From Variovorax paradoxus B4 (GTDB lineage: Bacteria > Pseudomonadota > Gammaproteobacteria > Burkholderiales > Burkholderiaceae_C): a stretch of 64,000 nucleotides of DNA. Location: positions 1,984,001-2,048,000 of the forward strand of contig NC_022247.1 of the NCBI RefSeq assembly GCF_000463015.1, written 5' to 3'. Shown piece after piece: positions 17,140 through 25,570 of this stretch (its first letter is position 1; each line of letters opens with the position of its first letter). A program made the translations under genes and the position numbers. The notes beneath the pieces were generated by a model that ran no database searches, was not told where the DNA came from, and saw only the letters and a list, made by a program, of their open reading frames with translations.

Positions 17140-18237
17140 TTAGCTTTTTCCGGCGACCAGATGCCGCAATTGAGTGACCAAGTCCTCTTGCGCGCCCAGC
17201 CTTTCACGGGCGGCCAGCACGGTTTCACGCCATGGGCCCTGCGTTTCGAGAGGGGGCAGGGGGCTGCTGTCGAATCCGTTCCAGGCGTGGTGGAACTGCC
17301 GCAGGGACGGCGGGGCGCCCAGCCAGTCGAGCCAGGCGCCGAGCTTGACGTGGTGCGCGTCGTCGTCCTGCGGGTAGATCTGCCAGACCAGCGGGGCGCC
17401 GGCCCACAGGCCCCGCACGAGCGAATCTTCGCCGCGCACGAAATTCAGGTCGCAGGCCCAGAGAAGGTGGTCGAAGTCCGGCTGCGTGAGATAGGGCAGG
17501 TATGAAATTGATAGCGCGCCGAGTCCCGAGAGCCCGTGGTCCGGCTGTTCCCGGCCGGAAAAAAACGCCCTGACCGCGTGCGCGGCGCGACCTGAGGTGA
17601 CCAGGAGCCGCGTGGGCTGCGAATCTGCCGCCAGCTGCTCGAGCAGGGGCGCCAGCGCCGGGGGCTCATAGCAGAAGAGCGAAACCAGGCGCTCCCCATC
17701 GCGCCAGGGGATTTCTTGCGCCGCCAGCCATTGCGCGCGGTCGAAGCGCGCTCGTCGCTGAAGCAGGCCGGGCTCCCGCAGCAGCCCTCCCGTGGCGGGC
17801 GTGAAGCCGGGATAGAAAAAGCGCTTCGTCAACCCCGCGCCGGGTCCCTTGAACACCGGCGACGGCAGGCCGTGCAGGCGTTCGACGTACGGCTCGGCCG
17901 ACAGGTATTCGAGATTGATCCATGCCCGGCCCGGCCCACCCGCGGCCTGGGCCTCGGCGAAGCGCGCGATCAGTTCGGGTGCCGGTTCGCAGCCGAAGGC
18001 TTCGATCAGCACATCGGGCGGCGGGGCCGCCACGGCGTGCCGGATGGCGGCGGGCTCGAGCCAGTCGATCACGCTCACGCCCTCGCAGCCCGCGGGCGCC
18101 ATCCAGTGCAGCGCCGTGGCGTCGTCGATCCACAGTCGTACGCGCTCGCCGAGCGCCGCCAGCTGGCTGGCCAGCCGCCAGCACACGCCGAGGTCGCCAT
18201 GGTTGTCGATGACCCTGCAGAAAATGTCCCATTGCAT
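17140..18237 (-). CDS. earP: EF-P arginine rhamnosyltransferase EarP
   Basis: Transfers rhamnose from dTDP-L-rhamnose to Arg32 of EF-P, activating it. GT-B-type inverting glycosyltransferase, 365 residues. It begins MQWDIFCRVIDNHGDLGVCW; Asp11 and Asp15 correspond to the essential aspartates of characterised EarP. Further family marks are AWINLEYLSAEPYVE, RFFYPGF, CDLNFVRGEDSLVRGLWAGAPL and YPQDDDAHHVKLGAWL. The open frame continues upstream past the divergent uvrC start, so ATG 18237 is chosen. The gene sits directly upstream of efp; dTDP-rhamnose synthesis genes are not in this window. Confidence 0.96.
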   Translation of the reverse strand: MQWDIFCRVIDNHGDLGVCWRLASQLAALGERVRLWIDDATALHWMAPAGCEGVSVIDWLEPAAIRHAVAAPPPDVLIEAFGCEPAPELIARFAEAQAAGGPGRAWINLEYLSAEPYVERLHGLPSPVFKGPGAGLTKRFFYPGFTPATGGLLREPGLLQRRARFDRAQWLAAQEIPWRDGERLVSLFCYEPPALAPLLEQLAADSQPTRLLVTSGRAAHAVRAFFSGREQPDHGLSGLGALSISYLPYLTQPDFDHLLWACDLNFVRGEDSLVRGLWAGAPLVWQIYPQDDDAHHVKLGAWLDWLGAPPSLRQFHHAWNGFDSSPLPPLETQGPWRETVLAARERLGAQEDLVTQLRHLVAGKS

Positions 18238-18366
18238 GGGCGCCAGTGTGCCCGTCTTCGGCGGCCCGAGGCCGTGGTGCCTGCCTGGCATGCCGGTCGG
18301 CCATGCAGAGAATGCGCGCTCGGCAACGACAAGACCGTAGTGCGCAGCCGCGCCGTCCGCGCGCGC

Positions 18367-18372
18367 CACAAT
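18367..18372 (+). promoter_or_regulatory. -10-like hexamer CACAAT, 7 nt before uvrC
   Basis: CACAAT ends seven bases before ATG 18380 with no Shine-Dalgarno sequence, suggesting transcription starts at the start codon. Confidence 0.4.
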
Positions 18373-18379
18373 AGCCGCC

Positions 18380-20341
18380 ATGTCAGACGTGCATTCCGAT
18401 CAATTGCTCAGCGAAGTCGCGGCCCTGCCGCAGCTGCCGGGCGTCTACCGCTATTTCGACGCGGCCGGCGCGGTGCTCTACGTGGGCAAGGCGCGCAATC
18501 TCAAGAAGCGGGTCGCCAACTATTTCCAGAAGAGCCATGGCGGCACGCGCATCGGCCACATGATCTCGAAGATCGTGCGCATGGAGACCACGGTGGTTCG
18601 CTCCGAGGCCGAGGCGCTGCTGCTCGAGAACAATCTCATCAAGACGCTCAAGCCGCGCTACAACATCCTGTTCCGCGACGACAAGAGCTATCCCTATCTG
18701 AAGATCGCGTCGCACGAGTTTCCGCGCCTGGCCTACTACCGCGGCGCGGTCGACAAGAAGCACCGTTATTTCGGGCCCTACCCGAGCGCCTGGGCTGTGA
18801 AGGAGTCGATCCAGCTGCTGCAGAAAGTCTTCAAGCTGCGCACCTGCGAGGACACGGTGTATGCCAACCGCACGCGGCCCTGCCTGCTGTACCAGATCAA
18901 GCGCTGCACGGGGCCCTGCGTGGGCTACATCTCGCCCGAGGCCTATGCGCAGGACGTGGCCAGCGCCGAAGCCTTTTTGATGGGCGATACCCAGCTCGTG
19001 CTGTCGAAGCTCGAGGCGCGCATGACCGAGCATGCCGAGAAGCTCGAGTTCGAGCAGGCGGCCGAGCTGCGCAACCAGATGTCGGCGATCTCGCGCGTGC
19101 TGCACCAGCAGTCGATCGAGATCGCATCCGACAAGGACGTGGACATCCTCGCCGTCAAGGTGCAGGGCGGCAAGGCCTGCGTCAACCTGGCGATGGTGCG
19201 CGGCGGCCGGCACCTGGGCGATCGCGCCTATTTTCCCGTGCACGTGGAAGACGCCGCGCAGATCCACCATGGCGAGCTCGATGCGGAGGAGGGCGCTGCA
19301 CCCATTCCGGCCGACTCGGTCGAGGTGCAGGTGCTCGAGGCCTTCATTGCCCAGCACTACATCGACGTGCCCGTGCCCGCCACGCTGGTGCTGAGCCATC
19401 TGGTGAGCCGCGAGCTGATCGAGGCCATCTCGCAGCAGGCCGGCGCGCGCGTGACAGCCGTGTTCCAGCCGCGCGAGCAGCGCCGGCACTGGCTCGAAAT
19501 GGCCGAGACGAACGCCGGCCTGCAATTGGCGCGCCTGCTGGCCGAGGAGGGCTCGCAGCAGGCGCGCACCCGCGCGCTGGCCGATGCACTCGAGCTCGCG
19601 CCGGACGACCTCGACAACTTTCGCGTCGAATGCTTCGACATCTCGCACACCGCGGGCGAGGCCACGCAGGCGTCGTGCGTGGTGTTCGAGCACCACACGA
19701 TGCAGAACCGCGAATATCGCCGCTACAACATCGAGGGCATCACGCCCGGCGACGACTACGCCGCGATGCGCCAGGTGCTGCACCGCCGCTACGGCAAGCT
19801 GGCCGAGGCCATGGCGGCCGAGACCGGGGCGCTGCCGCCGGGCGACGCCGAGAGCGATGGCAGCGACGCATCGCCCAAGACCCGGACCGCGCGCATGCCG
19901 GAACTGGTGCTGGTCGATGGCGGCAAGGGGCAGGTGTCGATGGCGCGCGAGGTGTTCAGCGAACTGGGCCTGCCGCTGTCGCTGATCGTCGGCGTCGAGA
20001 AGGGCGAGGGCCGCAAGGTCGGGCTCGAGGAGCTGGTGTTCGCCGATGGCCGCGAGAAGGTCTACCTGGGCAAGGACTCGGCGGCGCTGATGCTGGTGGC
20101 GCAGATCCGCGACGAGGCGCACCGCTTTGCCATCACCGGCATGCGGGCCAAGCGCGCGAAGGTGCGCGTGGGCGGCAGCCAGCTCGAAGACATTCCGGGC
20201 ATCGGACCCAAGCGCCGGGCGCGCCTGTTGCAGCGTTTTGGCGGAATCCGCGGCGTGGCGGCCGCCAGCGTCGAAGACATTGCATCGGTCGAAGGCATTG
20301 CCACGGACCTCGCCGAGGAAATCTACAAGGCCCTGCATTGA
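18380..20341 (+). CDS. uvrC: UvrABC excinuclease subunit C
   Basis: Makes the dual incisions in nucleotide excision repair with UvrB. 653 residues. The N-terminal GIY-YIG nuclease reads [21 protein letters not shown] cysteine cluster follows near 155-180 ([28 protein letters not shown]). The UVR/UvrB-binding motif is near 205-240 ([15 protein letters not shown]). The C-terminal RNase H-like nuclease carries [11 protein letters not shown] and [14 protein letters not shown], and tandem helix-hairpin-helix motifs follow ([16 protein letters not shown]). It is divergent from earP. pgsA follows after 60 bases. Confidence 0.98.
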   Translation: MSDVHSDQLLSEVAALPQLPGVYRYFDAAGAVLYVGKARNLKKRVANYFQKSHGGTRIGHMISKIVRMETTVVRSEAEALLLENNLIKTLKPRYNILFRDDKSYPYLKIASHEFPRLAYYRGAVDKKHRYFGPYPSAWAVKESIQLLQKVFKLRTCEDTVYANRTRPCLLYQIKRCTGPCVGYISPEAYAQDVASAEAFLMGDTQLVLSKLEARMTEHAEKLEFEQAAELRNQMSAISRVLHQQSIEIASDKDVDILAVKVQGGKACVNLAMVRGGRHLGDRAYFPVHVEDAAQIHHGELDAEEGAAPIPADSVEVQVLEAFIAQHYIDVPVPATLVLSHLVSRELIEAISQQAGARVTAVFQPREQRRHWLEMAETNAGLQLARLLAEEGSQQARTRALADALELAPDDLDNFRVECFDISHTAGEATQASCVVFEHHTMQNREYRRYNIEGITPGDDYAAMRQVLHRRYGKLAEAMAAETGALPPGDAESDGSDASPKTRTARMPELVLVDGGKGQVSMAREVFSELGLPLSLIVGVEKGEGRKVGLEELVFADGREKVYLGKDSAALMLVAQIRDEAHRFAITGMRAKRAKVRVGGSQLEDIPGIGPKRRARLLQRFGGIRGVAAASVEDIASVEGIATDLAEEIYKALH

Positions 20342-20389
20342 AGGCCGGTACCGAGAGATGAGCAAGACGGCGAGGTCATCCCGCCGTGA

Positions 20390-20395
20390 CACAAT
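20390..20395 (+). promoter_or_regulatory. -10-like hexamer CACAAT, 6 nt before pgsA
   Basis: CACAAT ends six bases before ATG 20402. It would let pgsA be transcribed independently of uvrC as a leaderless message. Confidence 0.4.
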
Positions 20396-20401
20396 CAAGC
20401 G

Positions 20402-20968
20402 ATGTTCTGGACCTTACCGACCATCATGACCTGGACGCGCATTGTCGCGATCCCTTTGATCGTCGGCGTGTTCTACCTGCCGATGGCCGAGCCGATGCGC
20501 AACCTGATCGCCACGGTGATGTTCATCGTCTTCGCCGCCACCGACTGGCTCGACGGCTACCTGGCGCGCAAGCTCAACCAGACCTCGGCCTTCGGCGCCT
20601 TCCTCGATCCGGTGGCCGACAAGTTCCTCGTGTGCGCCGCGCTGCTGGTGCTGGTGCACCTGCAGCGCGCCGATGTGTTCGTGGCGCTGATCATCATCGG
20701 CCGTGAGATCGCCATCTCGGCGCTGCGCGAATGGATGGCGCGAATCGGCGCCGGCAAGAGCGTGGCGGTCCACATGATCGGCAAGGTCAAGACGACCGTG
20801 CAGATGATCGCGATTCCCTTCCTGCTCTATGACGGGCGTCTGTTCAAAGTCATCGACACGGGCCTCTGGGGCCAGTGGCTGATCTGGATCTCGGCGGTGC
20901 TCACCGTGTGGTCGATGGTCTATTACCTGCAGAAGGCCATTCCCGAGATCCGGGCCCACAGCAAATGA
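20402..20968 (+). CDS. pgsA: CDP-diacylglycerol--glycerol-3-phosphate 3-phosphatidyltransferase
   Basis: Membrane enzyme committing CDP-diacylglycerol to phosphatidylglycerol synthesis. 188 residues with about four to five membrane helices. The CDP-alcohol phosphotransferase signature D-G-x2-A-R-x8-G-x3-D-x3-D is complete (DGYLARKLN ... GAFLDPVADK, near 49-75). It begins MFWTLPTIMTWTRI. The stop overlaps the next start (ATGA), coupling it to a DMT permease gene. uvrC-pgsA adjacency is common in proteobacteria. Confidence 0.97.
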   Translation: MFWTLPTIMTWTRIVAIPLIVGVFYLPMAEPMRNLIATVMFIVFAATDWLDGYLARKLNQTSAFGAFLDPVADKFLVCAALLVLVHLQRADVFVALIIIGREIAISALREWMARIGAGKSVAVHMIGKVKTTVQMIAIPFLLYDGRLFKVIDTGLWGQWLIWISAVLTVWSMVYYLQKAIPEIRAHSK

Positions 20969-21852
20969 CGATGGCGGCCGCGGCTCGCAACGCGGGCTGG
21001 CTGCGGGCCATGCCGGCGGTCTTCGTGCTCATATGGAGCACGGGCTTCATCGTCGCGCGCTACGGCATGCCCTACGCACCGCCGCTCAAGTTCCTGGCCG
21101 TGCGTTATGCGCTCTCTCTCGTGTGCTTCGGCATCTGGGTTGCGCTCGCGCGGGTCGCCTGGCCGAAGGAGCGCGCGCAGTGGGGACACCTGGCGGTCAC
21201 GGGCATCCTGATGCAGGCGGGCTACCTGGGTGGCGTGTGGGCGGCAGTGCATGCGGGCATGGGCGCGGGGCTGGTGGCGCTCCTGGTCGGCATCCAGCCG
21301 GTGCTGACCGCCATCTGGCTGTCGTTCAACGGCGGGCGCATTTCGCAGCGCCAATGGGCCGGGCTGGTGCTCGGCTTTGCGGGCCTGGTGCTCGTGGTGT
21401 CGCGCAAGTTCGGGCAAGGCACCGAGGTCAGCGCGTTGACGATGGGGCTTGCGGTGATGGCGCTCCTGTCGATCACGGCGGGCACGCTGTACCAGAAGCT
21501 CTTCGTTGCGCCCTGCGATGTGCGCAGTGCGAGCGCCGTGCAGATGGCGGCGGCGCTGCTCGTGAGCTTGCCCTTTGCGGCGATGGAGTCGCAGGGCATC
21601 GAATGGAACGCGCATTCGACCGGCGCCATGGCCTGGTCGGTGCTGGTGCTGTCGCTCGGTGGCAGCTCGCTGCTCTACATGCTGATCCAGCGTGGCACGG
21701 CCACCGCCGTCACGAGCCTGCTCTACCTGGTGCCGCCGTGTACCGCGGTCATGGCCTGGCTGCTGTTCGCCGAGCCGATCACCCTGGTGACCTTGCTGGG
21801 CATCGGGCTGACGGCTGTCGGAGTGAGCCTGGTGGTGCGCAGCGGGCGCTGA
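20965..21852 (+). CDS. DMT-superfamily (EamA) transporter
   Basis: Ten-helix inner-membrane exporter of the drug/metabolite transporter superfamily, 295 residues with two EamA repeats (about 15-140 and 155-290). The first repeat starts FVLIWSTGFIVARYGMPYAPPL and the second ends TAVMAWLLFAEPITLVTLLGIGLTAVGVSLV. The ATG overlaps the pgsA stop. The substrate is unknown (amino acids or other metabolites in relatives). The stop is 19 bases from the convergent LysR gene. Confidence 0.9.
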   Translation: MTMAAAARNAGWLRAMPAVFVLIWSTGFIVARYGMPYAPPLKFLAVRYALSLVCFGIWVALARVAWPKERAQWGHLAVTGILMQAGYLGGVWAAVHAGMGAGLVALLVGIQPVLTAIWLSFNGGRISQRQWAGLVLGFAGLVLVVSRKFGQGTEVSALTMGLAVMALLSITAGTLYQKLFVAPCDVRSASAVQMAAALLVSLPFAAMESQGIEWNAHSTGAMAWSVLVLSLGGSSLLYMLIQRGTATAVTSLLYLVPPCTAVMAWLLFAEPITLVTLLGIGLTAVGVSLVVRSGR

Positions 21853-21871
21853 CCCGGCGTTTTTTCTTCCT

Positions 21872-22834
21872 TCAGCGCGGCGAAGCGGCCTTGCCCGGTT
21901 TCCAGGGCTCGCCGCGAAACTGTTCCGCCAGGTGGTCGAGCAGCAGTCGCACGCGGCGCGGCGTCTTGGGGCGCCAGGGCGCAATCCAGTGGATGTCGGC
22001 ATCGGGCATGGCGAACTGGGGCAGCACGCGCACCAGTTCGCCGGAAGCCAGTTGCGGCGCAATGTCCCAGAGGCTGCGCAGCATGATGCCGTGCCCGGCC
22101 AGGCACCAGTCGCGCACCATCTCGCCCGAATTGCTCGTCAACGGCCCCTGGACGCGCACGCGCGCCGTGCTGCCGTCGCGCGCGTGGCGCAGGGTCCACA
22201 GGGCGAACTGGCGCTGGTTGACCTCGCCGTTCTCGCGCGCCACCAGGCAGTCGTGCGCACGCAGCGCGTCGACCGTGGCCGGCAGGCCGCGCCGCGCTAT
22301 GTATGCAGGAGAGGCGGCAAGCACACGCTGGTTGCGCGCGATGCGGCGCGTGACCCAGTCGGCCGCGCGGCGTTGCTGCACGGCCCAGAGCCACAGCGCG
22401 CCGTCGTAGCCTTCGGCGCCGAGATCGGGGAGCCGCTCGGTCAGCAGCAACTCGATCTGCAGCCCGGGATGGCGCGCCTGAAAGCTGGCCAGGGCGGGGC
22501 CGAGCCAGCGCCGCCCGAAACCGAAAGTTGCCGCCAGCCGGATGGTGCCGACCAGCTCGTTCTGCCGCTCGCCGAGTTCGCTTTCGAGGGCCGAAAAGCC
22601 TTCCAGCAGCGTCTTGGCGTGCAGGCAGACGGCTTCGCCCTCGGCGGTCACGCTGAGCCGACGCGTGGTGCGTTCGAACAGGCGCTGGCCGAGCCGTGCC
22701 TCGAGTGCGCCAAGCCGCTTGGTCACGACGGAAGGCACCACATCCAGGGTGGTGGATGCGCCGGCGAGGCTTCCCTGGTCGCGGATGGCCAGTACCAGTT
22801 CGAGATCGCCGCGGTCCATCGACAATGGATTCAT
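21872..22834 (-). CDS. LysR-family transcriptional regulator
   Basis: 320 residues. The N-terminal winged HTH (about 6-65) includes LELVLAIRDQGSLAGASTTL, VTKRLGALEARLGQRLFERTTR and LSVTAEG. A periplasmic-binding-like effector domain follows (about 95-300). The HTH contains VVPSVVTKRL where SVSRAIRRL-type sequences are usual, still a normal fit. Start ATG 22834 is chosen; a second ATG at 22819 would remove five residues. It is divergent from the dehalogenase-like gene with only 70 bases between them, the usual arrangement for a LysR protein controlling its neighbour. Confidence 0.92.
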   Translation of the reverse strand: MNPLSMDRGDLELVLAIRDQGSLAGASTTLDVVPSVVTKRLGALEARLGQRLFERTTRRLSVTAEGEAVCLHAKTLLEGFSALESELGERQNELVGTIRLAATFGFGRRWLGPALASFQARHPGLQIELLLTERLPDLGAEGYDGALWLWAVQQRRAADWVTRRIARNQRVLAASPAYIARRGLPATVDALRAHDCLVARENGEVNQRQFALWTLRHARDGSTARVRVQGPLTSNSGEMVRDWCLAGHGIMLRSLWDIAPQLASGELVRVLPQFAMPDADIHWIAPWRPKTPRRVRLLLDHLAEQFRGEPWKPGKAASPR

Positions 22835-22892
22835 GCCAGATTGGAAAGTATGAATTGGTCGATTGTTGCTTGATGATCGATGGGGCGCAACG

Positions 22893-22898
22893 CACAAT
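22893..22898 (+). promoter_or_regulatory. -10-like hexamer CACAAT, 6 nt before the dehalogenase GTG
   Basis: CACAAT ends six bases before GTG 22905, supporting that GTG as the start and suggesting a leaderless transcript. It lies in the LysR-divergent region, so a LysR site would be expected nearby. Confidence 0.4.
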
Positions 22899-22904
22899 TG
22901 CCGC

Positions 22905-23819
22905 GTGACTGCTTCCTTCTTCGACTTTTCCGAATTCGACATCGAGCGCAATGGCGTGCGCGTGCATGGCCGCATCGGCGGGCGCGGTGCGCCCTTGCTG
23001 CTTTTGCACGGCCATCCGCAGACGCACCTGATCTGGCATCGCGTGGCGCCGGCGCTCGCCGAGCACTTCACGGTGGTGGCGGTGGACCTGCGCGGCTATG
23101 GCGACTCTGGCCGCCCCGCAGACGATGCCGACCATGTGGCCTACAGCAAGCGCGAAATGGCGCTCGACGCACTCGCCGCCATGCGCCATCACGGCTTCGA
23201 GCGCTTCGGCGTGCTGGCCCACGACCGCGGCGCGCGGGTCGCGCATCGGCTGGCTGCCGACCAGGCGGCGGCCGTCGACCGCATGCTGCTGCTGGACATC
23301 GCGCCCACGCTCTCGATGTACGAGAACACCACCGAGGCGTTTGCGCGCGCCTACTGGCACTGGTTCTTCCTGATCCAGCCGCCGCCGCTGCCCGAGGCGC
23401 TGATCGCTTCCGACCCGGTGCGCTACGTGCGCAGCGTGATGGGTGGGCGCCACGCGGGGCTCGCGCCGTTCGCGCCCGAGGTGCTGGCCGAATACGAGCG
23501 CTGTGCGGGCATTCCGGGTACGGCCGAATCCATCTGCGGCGACTACCGCGCTTCCGCCACCATCGATCTCGTGCACGACCGCGCCGACATCGCCGCCGGC
23601 CACAGGCTTGCGCAGCCCCTGCGCGTGCTCTGGGGCGAGCACGGCGCGGTGGGCCGCTGCTTCGACGTGCTGGCGCTGTGGCGCCAATGCGCCGTTCAGG
23701 TTTCGGGCCACGCATTGCCCTGCGGCCACTATGTTCCGGAGGAAGCCCCGAGCGATCTTCTCGCCGAGGCACTCCAGTTTTTCACTCCCCCTCTCCCGCA
23801 AGAAGGAACCAGACCATGA
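22905..23819 (+). CDS. Alpha/beta hydrolase, fluoroacetate (haloacetate) dehalogenase type
   Basis: Predicted to hydrolyse a halogenated or related short carboxylate by an Asp nucleophile; 304 residues. All residues that define characterised fluoroacetate dehalogenases are present: nucleophile Asp107 with carboxylate-binding Arg108 and Arg111 (HDRGARVAHR), Asp131 (LLDIAPT), halide-pocket His152-Trp153 (WHWFFLIQPPPLPE) and Tyr214 (GDYRAS), and catalytic His275 (CGHYVPEE). GTG 22905 is chosen over TTG/ATG extensions because the family N-terminus aligns here. The stop overlaps the tartrate dehydrogenase start (ATGA). A natural substrate other than fluoroacetate is quite possible. Confidence 0.85.
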   Translation: MTASFFDFSEFDIERNGVRVHGRIGGRGAPLLLLHGHPQTHLIWHRVAPALAEHFTVVAVDLRGYGDSGRPADDADHVAYSKREMALDALAAMRHHGFERFGVLAHDRGARVAHRLAADQAAAVDRMLLLDIAPTLSMYENTTEAFARAYWHWFFLIQPPPLPEALIASDPVRYVRSVMGGRHAGLAPFAPEVLAEYERCAGIPGTAESICGDYRASATIDLVHDRADIAAGHRLAQPLRVLWGEHGAVGRCFDVLALWRQCAVQVSGHALPCGHYVPEEAPSDLLAEALQFFTPPLPQEGTRP

Positions 23820-24901
23820 CCACCCACAGAATCGCAGTCATCGCCGGCGACGGCATCGGCAAGGAAACCATGCCCGAAGGCCTGCGCGTGGTCGATGCCG
23901 CGGCGCGCAAGTTCGGCATCGACCTGAAGTTCGACCACTTCGACTTTTCGAGCTGGGACTACTGCGAGAAGCACGGCAAGATGCTGCCCGACAACTGGAA
24001 GGACCAGATCGGCGGGCATGACGCCATCTACTTCGGCGCGGTCGGCTGGCCCGAGAAGATTGCCGACCACGTGTCGCTCTGGGGCTCGCTGCTGCTGTTC
24101 CGCCGCGAGTTCGACCAATACATCAACCTGCGCCCCGCGCGGCTGATGCCCGGCATCATCGCCCCCGTGGTGCGGCGCGACGGCACGCCGCGCGAGCCCG
24201 GCGAGATCGACATGTACATCGTGCGCGAGAACACCGAAGGCGAATACTCGAGCATCGGCGGGCGCATGTACGAAGGCACGCCGCGCGAGATCGTGGTGCA
24301 GGAAACCGTGATGTCGCGCGTGGGTGTGGACCGCGTGCTCAAGTTCGCCTTCGAGCTCGCACAGTCGCGCCCCAAGAAGCACCTGACGAGCGCCACCAAG
24401 TCGAACGGCATCTCGATCACCATGCCCTACTGGGACGAGCGCGTGGCCGAAATGGCGAAGAACTACCCGGGGGTGAAGCTCGACAAGTTCCACATCGACA
24501 TCCTCACGGCCCACTTCGTGCAGCGGCCCGACTTCTTCGACGTGGTCGTGGCCAGCAATTTGTTCGGCGACATCCTGTCCGACCTGGGCCCGGCCTGCAC
24601 CGGCACCATCGGCATCGCGCCCAGTGCCAATCTCAACCCCGAGCGCACCATGCCGTCGCTGTTCGAGCCGGTGCATGGCTCGGCGCCCGACATCGCGGGC
24701 AAGGGCATTGCCAACCCCATCGGACAGATCTGGTGCGGCGCGATGATGCTCGAGTTCCTGGGCCACAAGAAGGCGCACGACGCGATCCTGGCCACCATCG
24801 AAAAGGTGCTGGCGCCCCAAAGCGGAGCGCCGCGCACGCCCGACATCGGCGGCAAGGCGAGCACCAGCGATCTCGGCAAGGCCATTGCGCAGGCCCTTTG
24901 A
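23816..24901 (+). CDS. ttuC: Tartrate dehydrogenase/decarboxylase (isocitrate/isopropylmalate dehydrogenase family)
   Basis: NAD-dependent beta-decarboxylating dehydrogenase, 361 residues; relatives act on tartrate, D-malate and similar acids. It has IAVIAGDGIGKETMPEGLRV at the N-terminus, YFGAVGWPEKIADHVSLWGS, the substrate loop NLRPARLMPGI, IVRENTEGEYSSIGGRMYEG, the metal-site region SNLFGDILSDLGP and the adenine loop PVHGSAPDIAGKGIANPIG. The ATG overlaps the dehalogenase-type gene by four bases. The pair plus the divergent LysR gene look like a small catabolic unit. Assignment to D-malate dehydrogenase (DmlA) cannot be excluded. Confidence 0.92.
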   Translation: MTTHRIAVIAGDGIGKETMPEGLRVVDAAARKFGIDLKFDHFDFSSWDYCEKHGKMLPDNWKDQIGGHDAIYFGAVGWPEKIADHVSLWGSLLLFRREFDQYINLRPARLMPGIIAPVVRRDGTPREPGEIDMYIVRENTEGEYSSIGGRMYEGTPREIVVQETVMSRVGVDRVLKFAFELAQSRPKKHLTSATKSNGISITMPYWDERVAEMAKNYPGVKLDKFHIDILTAHFVQRPDFFDVVVASNLFGDILSDLGPACTGTIGIAPSANLNPERTMPSLFEPVHGSAPDIAGKGIANPIGQIWCGAMMLEFLGHKKAHDAILATIEKVLAPQSGAPRTPDIGGKASTSDLGKAIAQAL

Positions 24902-25116
24902 AATTCGACTTCACGAAACGCCCCTAAAATCGCGCGCTCCGCTGTTCTGCATGGCCTCGTGTCGTATTGACACCCTGCAGACCAGTGGTTGTAATCCTCG
25001 CTGGCAGTGCGCTGCCGAGGCGTCAGTCCTGCCAGGCTTCTCGAGCCGCGTCATTTCGCGGCCAGCTCGCAGCTGACGAAAGCCGACCAACTTTATTTCT
25101 TCTACAAGGGGCCCTT

Positions 25117-25389
25117 GTGAACAAGACCGAACTGATTGAGCACATCGCAAAGAACGCCGATATTTCCAAGGCAGCCGCCACCCGCGCGCTGGAATCCACC
25201 ATCGGCGCCATTCGTACCACGCTCAAAAAAGGCGGCTCGGTGTCGCTGGTCGGTTTCGGCACTTTCGCAGTCGGTAAAAGGGCCGCTCGCACCGGCCGCA
25301 ATCCACGCACCGGCGACGCGATTAAAATCAAGGCCGCCAAGATTCCGAAGTTCCGTCCGGGCAAGGCGTTGAAAGACGCGCTGAACTAA
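25117..25389 (+). CDS. hupB: DNA-binding protein HU-beta
   Basis: Nucleoid-associated histone-like protein, exactly the usual 90 residues. It has [20 protein letters not shown] at the N-terminus, the DNA-binding arm [26 protein letters not shown] and the closing [18 protein letters not shown]. The start is GTG 25117 preceded by AAGGGG; a longer frame upstream lacks family similarity. It is followed after 28 bases by tRNA-Val and then ppiD, an order common in Burkholderiales. The 215 bases upstream contain a possible TAAAAT -10 element at 24925-24930 and no other gene. Confidence 0.97.
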   Translation: MNKTELIEHIAKNADISKAAATRALESTIGAIRTTLKKGGSVSLVGFGTFAVGKRAARTGRNPRTGDAIKIKAAKIPKFRPGKALKDALN

Positions 25390-25417
25390 GACGTAGACTC
25401 GGAGAGTATTCCCGGTG

Positions 25418-25493
25418 GGGTGCTTAGCTCAGCTGGTAGAGCGGCGCCCTTACAAGGCGTAGGTCGGGGGTTCGAGCCCCTCAGCACCCACCA
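25418..25493 (+). tRNA. tRNA-Val (UAC)
   Basis: 76-nucleotide cloverleaf. Acceptor arms GGGTGCT and AGCACCC pair perfectly, the D-arm is GCTCAGCTGGTAGAGC, the anticodon loop CTTACAA gives anticodon TAC, and the T-arm is GGGGG-TTCGAGC-CCCTC. The CCA end is encoded. It is probably co-transcribed with hupB, with a terminator just downstream. Confidence 0.98.
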
Positions 25494-25505
25494 CCACCCG
25501 ATGCA

Positions 25506-25531
25506 AAGGCGAACACAGGTTCGCCTTTTTT
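25506..25531 (+). terminator. Terminator after tRNA-Val
   Basis: Stem AAGGCGAAC/GTTCGCCTT with loop ACAG followed by a T-run, 12 bases after the tRNA CCA end. Confidence 0.88.
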
Positions 25532-25570
25532 ATTGCCGTCCCGACATCCGTCGCAAAAGAGTGTTCAAGC

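Noticed and set aside
24967-25116. N-terminal extension of HU
   Set aside because: HU proteins are 90 residues; the extra 50 residues are unlike any HU and the GTG at 25117 has a good ribosome binding site.
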